From Acidobacteriota bacterium (GTDB lineage Bacteria > Acidobacteriota > Terriglobia > Terriglobales > Acidobacteriaceae), in contig JAGWML010000211.1 in the NCBI GenBank assembly GCA_028873155.1, positions 1-5,202 of the forward strand: a stretch of 5,202 nucleotides of DNA. Reading direction: 5' to 3'. Below the pieces are notes generated by a model, which was not told the origin of the DNA, did not search any database, and was given only the letters and a program-made list of their open reading frames with translations. Position 1 is the stretch's first letter. Each line of letters opens with the position of its first letter. Shown one piece after another: positions 1 to 5,202 of the stretch. The translations under genes and the position numbers were made by a program.

Positions 1-929
1 TGGCGGGCTTCCTTGCCAAGAAGCTCTACGGTGTGCCGTTCGTTCTGACCACGCATTCGCTGGAACCGCTGCGCGCATGGAAGGCGGAGCAGCTTGGCAG
101 CGGCTACGCGATGAGCTCGTGGATGGAACGCACCGCGATGCTGGACGCCGACGCCATTATTGCTGTTTCGCAGGGGACCAAGACCGATATTCAACGCGCG
201 TATCCCGATGTGGATCCGGCGCGCATTCACGTCATCTACAACGGCATCGATCTGAACGAGTATCAGAAGACCAGCGAGACGAAAGCTCTGATCGATTACG
301 GCGTCGATCCCGCAGTGCCGTACATCCTGTTTGTCGGCCGCATCACGCGGCAAAAGGGCGTGACGCATCTTGTCGATGCCATCCGCTATCTGCCGCCGGA
401 GACGCAGGTCGTGCTCTGCGCGGGCGCGCCGGACACACCGGAGATCGCCGCCGAGCTGCGCGGCAAAGTGGACGAAGCGCGGAAGGCGCATCCGCGCATT
501 GTCTGGATCGAGAAGATGGTCACGAAACAGGAAGCGATACAGCTTTACAGCAATGCGCGCGTCTTCTGCTGTCCTTCAGTCTACGAGCCCTTTGGCATCA
601 TCAATCTTGAGGCGATGGCCTGCCGCGCGCCGGTCGTGGCCAGCTCCACGGGCGGCATTAAAGAAGTCGTTGTCGAAGGGGAAACGGGCTACCTGGTTCC
701 GTTCGATGCGGACCCGGTGACCAGCTTTCCGCGGGACCCGGAGAAGTTCGCACGCGATCTCGCGACACGCCTGAACGAAATGCTGCAGGACCCGGAGAAG
801 TGCCGCCGTTATGGCGAGTCGGGACGACGCCGTGTCGAAGAGATCTTCAGTTGGACCGCCATCGCACACCAGACCATCGCGCTCTATGCGCAGCTCATCG
901 AAGAACGCAAACGAAGCGCGCACAAGTAA
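1..929 (+). CDS. glgM: GT4 glycogen synthase / maltose-1-phosphate synthase, Corynebacterium-type (5' end missing)
   Basis: This is the C-terminal ~309 residues of a retaining glycosyltransferase; the reading frame is open from base 3 and ends at TAA 927-929. The N-terminus lies outside the window. Family members are about 390-410 residues, so roughly 80-100 are missing. Visible signatures are THSLEPLRAWKAEQLG near the start of the window, the loop VIYNGID, GRITRQKGV opening the C-terminal Rossmann domain, and the GT4 E-x7-E motif in YEPFGIINLE (Glu codons at 585 and 609), followed by STGGIKEVV. These match the group annotated glgA in actinobacteria, whose mycobacterial member (GlgM, Rv1212c) makes maltose-1-phosphate from ADP-glucose and glucose-1-phosphate in the cytosol. 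The glgE gene lying 86 nt downstream on the same strand supports that role over simple glucan elongation. The GlgM-versus-GlgA specificity is inferred from context; family membership is firm. Confidence 0.9.
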   Translation, partial: AGFLAKKLYGVPFVLTTHSLEPLRAWKAEQLGSGYAMSSWMERTAMLDADAIIAVSQGTKTDIQRAYPDVDPARIHVIYNGIDLNEYQKTSETKALIDYGVDPAVPYILFVGRITRQKGVTHLVDAIRYLPPETQVVLCAGAPDTPEIAAELRGKVDEARKAHPRIVWIEKMVTKQEAIQLYSNARVFCCPSVYEPFGIINLEAMACRAPVVASSTGGIKEVVVEGETGYLVPFDADPVTSFPRDPEKFARDLATRLNEMLQDPEKCRRYGESGRRRVEEIFSWTAIAHQTIALYAQLIEERKRSAHK

Positions 930-942
930 CAGAAGCCCTTTC

Positions 943-974
943 CGCATCGAAGCGCCACGCGGAGCTGCGATGCG
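943..974 (+). other. Intercistronic hairpin between glgM and glgE
   Basis: CGCATCG (943-949) pairs perfectly with CGATGCG (968-974). After an A-G mismatch, AGC (951-953) pairs with GCT (964-966); after a G-A mismatch, CC (955-956) pairs with GG (961-962), leaving an ACGC loop. That gives 12 base pairs with two purine mismatches. It begins 14 nt after the glgM stop and ends 24 nt before the glgE ribosome binding site. No T-tract follows, so it does not resemble an intrinsic terminator. It could act in mRNA processing or stability, or be chance in GC-rich DNA. Confidence 0.45.
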
Positions 975-998
975 ATTGCCTGAGAGCCTGCAAACACG

Positions 999-1003
999 AA
1001 GGA
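999..1003 (+). promoter_or_regulatory. Ribosome binding site of glgE
   Basis: AAGGA lies 12 nt before the ATG at 1016, a slightly long but usable spacing. The reading frame is open far upstream into glgM, but 1016 is the only ATG, GTG or TTG in frame between the glgM stop and this point, so the motif and position fix the start. Confidence 0.55.
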
Positions 1004-1015
1004 CGAACGAACGCC

Positions 1016-3013
<1,998 letters not shown>

Positions 3014-3020
3014 GCGGCGC

Positions 3021-3077
3021 ATTCAATGCGCGAAAAGGCTCTCCGTTATGGAGAGCCTTTTTGCGCTCATTTTGAAT
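3021..3077. terminator. Bidirectional intrinsic terminator between convergent glgE and mrp
   Basis: The core stem AAAAGGCTCTCC (3033-3044), loop GTTAT and GGAGAGCCTTTT (3050-3061) is 12 bp without mismatch. It extends through one G-U pair and GCGC/GCGC (3028-3032 with 3062-3066) to 17 bp. After a bulge, ATTCAA (3021-3026) can pair with TTGAAT (3072-3077). The plus strand has TTTTT after the GC core and the minus strand has TTTT, so it can serve glgE, ending 8 nt before it, and mrp, ending 9 nt beyond it. The U-tracts are short and partly inside the stem. Confidence 0.85.
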
Positions 3078-3085
3078 AGAGTGGC

Positions 3086-3916
3086 TTAGCTGATCTCGAT
3101 CACGTCGCTCGCCGCGGCAGCCGCAGCTTCGGCGCGTTCCATCAACTTCTCTGCCACGTTGAAGAACTCGGTGGCCTGCGGGCTTTTAGGCCCAGCCAGC
3201 GTCACCGGCAGTCCACGATCGCCGCCTTCGCGAATCGCCGGGATCAACTCAATCGAACCGAGGAAGGGAATGTTGAATTGCTTCGCCGTTCGCTCCGCGC
3301 CGCCTCTGGAGAAGATGTCAATTTCATGGTGGCAATGCGGGCAGGTGAAGTGGCTCATGTTCTCCACGATGCCCAGCACTTCGACGTTCACCTGCGCAAA
3401 CATCTCGTGTGCCTTGCGCGCGTCCTGCAGGCTTACGTCGCTCGGCGTGGAGACAACGACCGCGCCCGTCAGCGGCACGGTCTGCACCAGCGAGATGACC
3501 ACGTCGCCTGTACCAGGGGGCAGGTCCACGATCAGGTAGTCGAGTTCGCCCCAGTTCACCTGCTGCAGAAACTGGCGGATAATCTGGTGCAGCATCGGCC
3601 CGCGCATCACCAGCGGCTTGTCGCCCGGCGAGATGTAGCCGATGGAGATCGTTTTGATGCCATGCGTGTCGTTGGGCTCAATCTGGTTGTCGGCGCCCAC
3701 GCGCGGCTGCTGCGCGGAACCCATCATGGTGGGCACGTTTGGCCCATAGATGTCTGCGTCGATGAGGCCCACGCGCTGGCCCAGCCGCGATAGCGCAATC
3801 GCCAGGTTGACGGCGACTGTGGTCTTGCCGACTCCGCCCTTGCCGGAACCGACTGCGATGATCTTGGAAACGCCCGGCAGTGCGACCGGTGCGGGCATGG
3901 CATTTGAGTGCGCCAT
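3086..3916 (-). CDS. mrp: Mrp/NBP35-family iron-sulfur cluster carrier ATPase, short form
   Basis: A cytosolic P-loop ATPase of the Mrp/ApbC/NBP35 group, known to bind a 4Fe-4S cluster and deliver it to apoproteins. The 276-residue product has the deviant Walker A GKGGVGKTT (25-33), the LIDADIYGPNVPTMMG segment (51-66), the MRGPM motif (104-108), LIVDLPPGTGD (128-138, Walker B-like), and the cluster-binding CPHC (Cys192, Cys195) that bridges the dimer in this family. It lacks the N-terminal MIP18/DUF59-like domain seen in longer members such as E. coli Mrp (about 370 residues): Walker A begins only 24 residues from the start. The C-terminus is an Ala-rich run ending in an acidic tail. The ATG at 3914-3916 follows GGAAGGAG; the next Met (codon at 3896-3898) has no comparable site. 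It lies 46 nt after the thioesterase gene on the same strand and is probably co-transcribed with it. Confidence 0.95.
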   Translation of the reverse strand: MAHSNAMPAPVALPGVSKIIAVGSGKGGVGKTTVAVNLAIALSRLGQRVGLIDADIYGPNVPTMMGSAQQPRVGADNQIEPNDTHGIKTISIGYISPGDKPLVMRGPMLHQIIRQFLQQVNWGELDYLIVDLPPGTGDVVISLVQTVPLTGAVVVSTPSDVSLQDARKAHEMFAQVNVEVLGIVENMSHFTCPHCHHEIDIFSRGGAERTAKQFNIPFLGSIELIPAIREGGDRGLPVTLAGPKSPQATEFFNVAEKLMERAEAAAAAASDVIEIS

Positions 3917-3928
3917 TGGTTTGAGATG

Positions 3929-3936
3929 CTCCTTCC
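3929..3936 (-). promoter_or_regulatory. Ribosome binding site of mrp
   Basis: Read on the minus strand this is GGAAGGAG, a strong Shine-Dalgarno match, 12 nt before the ATG. It favours the start at 3916 over the internal Met at 3898, which has no purine-rich sequence before it. It sits in the 46-nt gap after the thioesterase stop. Confidence 0.7.
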
Positions 3937-3962
3937 GTTCCTTCTGAATCGTTCGATGTGGA

Positions 3963-4508
3963 TCAGACCTTCGCTGCTTCCGCCTTCAGCCGCTCGGCCT
4001 GTTCGCGCCGTTCCTGCTTGCGGCGGGCCGTTTCTGCCTCGCGGTGCTCGCGGCGGCGCAACGCGTCGGCATAGCGGCGAATCTCATTCGGCGTCTCCGG
4101 CAGCAGCGCGGGAATCTTAACCGGCTTGCCGTCTTTGTCGATCGCGACAAAAACCAGATACGCGCTGGCCACGTGCAGCAGCACGCCGGTCTGAGGGTGC
4201 TCGACCCAGACCTTGACGCCCACTTCCAGCGAACTGGTGAACGCGCGGTTGACGTTCGACTTCAAAATGAGCAGATCGCCCACGTGCACAGGCTGGATGA
4301 AGTCGATGTGATCCATCGCGGCCGTGACCACGTGCGTGCGCGTGTGGCGATAGGCCGCCATTGCGCCGGTGAGATCAATGAAGTGCATCAGGCGCCCGCC
4401 GAGCAGATTGCCCAGAGTGTTCGTATCGTTGGGCAGGATGATCTCTGTCATCTCCGACTGCGTGCTGGCCACTGTGCGTGCCGCGGGCAAATGTTCAGCC
4501 GAACTCAT
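3963..4508 (-). CDS. Hotdog-fold acyl-CoA thioesterase (YkhA/YciA-like) with charged C-terminal tail
   Basis: The 181-residue product hydrolyses acyl-CoA thioesters to free acid and CoA by family resemblance; its substrate cannot be read from sequence. The hotdog core runs from about 15 to 135. It includes NTLGNLLGGRLMHFID (30-45), the family's glycine-rich strand-helix segment with the probable catalytic Asp45; TAAMDHIDFIQPVHVGD (62-78); and the strand LLHVASAYLVFVAID (110-124). From about 141 the tail is dense in Arg, Glu and Ala with almost no hydrophobic residues, probably a single charged helix or coiled coil. The frame is open upstream to a Met at 4622, but the chosen ATG (4506-4508) has GGAG 9 nt before it, and the extra 38 residues are low-complexity and do not look like family sequence. 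It is followed by mrp after 46 nt and diverges from the TPR gene. Confidence 0.88.
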   Translation of the reverse strand: MSSAEHLPAARTVASTQSEMTEIILPNDTNTLGNLLGGRLMHFIDLTGAMAAYRHTRTHVVTAAMDHIDFIQPVHVGDLLILKSNVNRAFTSSLEVGVKVWVEHPQTGVLLHVASAYLVFVAIDKDGKPVKIPALLPETPNEIRRYADALRRREHREAETARRKQERREQAERLKAEAAKV

Positions 4509-4517
4509 CTCTGTCTG

Positions 4518-4521
4518 CTCC
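4518..4521 (-). promoter_or_regulatory. Ribosome binding site of the thioesterase gene
   Basis: GGAG on the minus strand, 9 nt before the ATG at 4508. It decides between this start and the in-frame upstream Met at 4622. Confidence 0.6.
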
Positions 4522-4571
4522 GTTCCGGGTGCGCTGCGGGTCGGCTTCTTCTTCCCGATACAATCAAAGCA

Positions 4572-4619
4572 GCAGGGAAGCCGCGCAGAAGTGCTGATTC
4601 CAGTTTCGGCAATCCCTGC
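4572..4619 (+). other. Stem-loop in the spacer between the divergent thioesterase and TPR genes
   Basis: GCAGGGA (4572-4578) pairs with TCCCTGC (4613-4619). Inside it, after a 1/2-nt internal loop, GCCG (4580-4583) pairs with CGGC (4607-4610). That makes 11 bp around a 23-nt apical region. The 4509-4661 spacer must contain the starts of both divergent transcripts, so the element could lie in the TPR leader or in promoter DNA. I found no convincing paired -35/-10 boxes for either gene. Confidence 0.35.
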
Positions 4620-4634
4620 CAATTACGCAAATGC

Positions 4635-4646
4635 CGCCGCGAGGCG
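4635..4646 (+). other. Small hairpin with a GNRA-type loop before the TPR ribosome binding site
   Basis: CGCC (4635-4638), loop GCGA, GGCG (4643-4646) is a four-pair GC stem capped by a GNRA tetraloop. It ends 5 nt before the AGGA of the downstream gene. It is short enough to be chance in GC-rich sequence. Confidence 0.3.
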
Positions 4647-4651
4647 TTCTC

Positions 4652-4655
4652 AGGA
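4652..4655 (+). promoter_or_regulatory. Ribosome binding site of the TPR gene
   Basis: AGGA, 6 nt before the ATG at 4662. It fixes the start of a gene whose frame is open some 600 nt upstream, antisense through the thioesterase. Confidence 0.6.
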
Positions 4656-4661
4656 TACGGA

Positions 4662-4973
4662 ATGGATAAGCTTGCTGGACTGAAGGAGATTCTTGCCCTG
4701 GACCCGAAGAACAGCTTTGTCCGCTATGGCATTGCCATGGAACTGGCGGGCAGCGGGCAGGTCGAAGCAGCGCTGGCGGAGTTTGACACGCTGCTGACCA
4801 ACGACCCCGACTACACGGCGGGTTACTTTATGGCTGCGCAGACGCTGGCGAATGCGAAACGCGTTCCGGAAGCAATTGCCCGTCTCAAGGACGGTATCTC
4901 CTGTGCAGCGCGCACCGGTAACCGCCATGCGCTCAGCGAGATGCAGGGTATGCTCGACGAACTGGACCACTGA
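4662..4973 (+). CDS. Small tetratricopeptide-repeat protein
   Basis: A 103-residue soluble protein with no signal peptide or membrane segment. It begins MDKLAGLKEILALDPKN, the usual inter-repeat helix ending in DPKN. Two TPR-like units follow: about 17-50 (YGIAMELAGSGQVEAALAEF with LLTNDPDY after it) and about 51-84 (YFMAAQTLANAKRVPEAIAR and so on). They show the expected small residue-Ala-Gly-Ala pattern at helix contacts. The C-terminal 20 residues (HALSEMQGMLDEL) look like a capping helix. TPRs mediate protein-protein contacts; the partner is unknown. The start is supported by AGGA 6 nt upstream and by the repeat register. It is divergent from the thioesterase and separated from the GT2 gene by a terminator-like hairpin, so it is probably monocistronic. 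Confidence 0.85.
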   Translation: MDKLAGLKEILALDPKNSFVRYGIAMELAGSGQVEAALAEFDTLLTNDPDYTAGYFMAAQTLANAKRVPEAIARLKDGISCAARTGNRHALSEMQGMLDELDH

Positions 4974-5006
4974 TGGCGCGCGCAACCGGGATTGAGTGAT
5001 CCAGGA

Positions 5007-5064
5007 GCGGGTTTTGCCGCGCGGCACAGCGCGGAATCTTTTCACCCAATTGAATCAAACCCGC
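5007..5064 (+). repeat. Long-spaced inverted repeat enclosing a GC hairpin
   Basis: GCGGGTTT (5007-5014) is the exact reverse complement of AAACCCGC (5057-5064). The 42 nt between them contain the CCGCGC/GCGCGG hairpin. The right arm abuts the ATCTAT palindrome and the putative -10 box of the GT2 gene. It may be an RNA structure in read-through transcripts from the TPR gene, a protein-binding site, or chance. Confidence 0.4.
5017..5042 (+). terminator. Probable intrinsic terminator of the TPR gene
   Basis: CCGCGC (5017-5022), loop GGCACA, GCGCGG (5029-5034) is a 6-bp all-GC stem followed by AATCTTTT. The T-run is short and starts 4 nt after the stem, so termination may be weak. It begins 43 nt after the TPR stop. 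Confidence 0.5.
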
Positions 5065-5080
5065 ATCTATACTGATAGAT
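5065..5080 (+). promoter_or_regulatory. Putative -10 element inside a palindrome touching the GT2 start codon
   Basis: TATACT (5068-5073) resembles a sigma-70 -10 box and lies 7 nt before the ATG at 5081, so transcription would start at or next to the start codon. The same stretch is a perfect inverted repeat, ATCTAT-ACTG-ATAGAT. No good -35 box is found at 16-18 nt (TTGAAT at 5050 is only 12 nt away), and no Shine-Dalgarno sequence precedes the ATG. Confidence 0.35.
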
Positions 5081-5202
5081 ATGCCGAAGTACTCTATCGT
5101 CGTTCCTTTTCATAACGAAGAGGAAAACGTCACAGTCATGTATGCCCGCCTGAAACAGGTGATGGAACAGGTGGGAGATAGTTTTGAGCTGGTGCTCGTC
5201 GA
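5081..5202 (+). CDS. Family 2 glycosyltransferase (N-terminus only)
   Basis: Forty complete codons are visible before the window ends. The protein starts MPKYSIVVPFHNEEENV, the first beta-strand and nucleotide-binding loop of the GT-A fold. It continues through an amphipathic helix to FELVLVD, the second strand leading to the usual Asp of the nucleotide-sugar site. This resembles polyprenyl-phosphate glycosyltransferases of the DPM1/ArnC type, which charge a lipid carrier at the inner membrane face, but the C-terminal membrane helices that would confirm it lie outside the window. The start is chosen because the conserved strand begins at residue 4, although no ribosome binding site precedes it. 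It is separated from the TPR gene by 107 nt of structured spacer. Confidence 0.85.
   Translation, partial: MPKYSIVVPFHNEEENVTVMYARLKQVMEQVGDSFELVLV

Noticed and set aside
975..1000. GCCTGAGAGCCTGC in the glgM-glgE gap as a riboswitch fragment
   Set aside because: The surrounding 86 nt are too short and lack the conserved core of any riboswitch class I know.
800..1015. Longer glgE start overlapping the end of glgM
   Set aside because: The extra residues are antisense-like, Arg/Cys-rich sequence out of frame with glgM. The ATG at 1016 gives the normal family length.
3278..3793. Plus-strand open frame antisense to mrp
   Set aside because: The translation is rich in Arg and His without any motif, whereas the opposite strand encodes a fully motif-bearing Mrp ATPase.
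4559..4564. TACAAT as a -10 box for the TPR gene
   Set aside because: The hexamer is good but no -35-like sequence occurs 16-18 nt upstream, where the DNA is GC-rich, so I did not list it as a promoter.
4044..4661. Upstream in-frame extension of the TPR gene, antisense to the thioesterase
   Set aside because: TPR-like sequence begins only at the ATG at 4662, which has AGGA 6 nt upstream. The extension is the mirror of the thioesterase coding sequence.
4631..4669. Twelve-codon upstream frame (MPPRGVLRIRNG) overlapping the TPR start
   Set aside because: It has no ribosome binding site before its ATG and nothing else supports translation. It could matter only if conserved in relatives.

Overview
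The window reads as ordinary chromosomal DNA from a GC-rich bacterium. The protein styles and gene content (a Corynebacterium-type GlgA/GlgM beside GlgE, a short Mrp ATPase, a YkhA/YciA-like thioesterase, a tiny TPR protein) suggest an Acidobacteriota relative of the Terriglobia. That placement is inference from recalled family resemblance and was not tested by any search.

Layout. On the plus strand, 1-929 is the 3' part of a GT4 glycogen synthase/maltose-1-phosphate synthase (glgM/glgA). An 86-nt gap holding a strong hairpin follows, then a complete glgE at 1016-3013. A long, nearly symmetrical stem-loop (3021-3077) closes glgE and probably also terminates the convergent minus-strand unit. 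That unit is read from right to left: an acyl-CoA thioesterase (4508-3963), a 46-nt gap, then an Mrp/ApbC iron-sulfur carrier ATPase (3916-3086). Divergent from the thioesterase, after a 153-nt spacer that can fold in two places, lies a 103-residue TPR protein (4662-4973). A 107-nt spacer with a terminator-like hairpin, an enclosing inverted repeat and a palindrome touching the next start codon leads into the 5' end of a family 2 glycosyltransferase (5081 to the window edge).

How the genes work together. glgM and glgE form consecutive steps of the maltose-1-phosphate route to alpha-1,4-glucan. GlgM joins ADP-glucose to glucose-1-phosphate to make maltose-1-phosphate, and GlgE transfers the maltosyl unit onto a growing glucan. 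The thioesterase and mrp are plausibly co-transcribed but have no evident shared pathway. The TPR protein and the GT2 enzyme look like separate units.

I see no mobile element, CRISPR array, tRNA, rRNA, defence island or clearly new protein system. The items most worth a second look are non-coding: the intercistronic glgM-glgE hairpin, the structured spacer before the GT2 gene, and a possibly leaderless start there.
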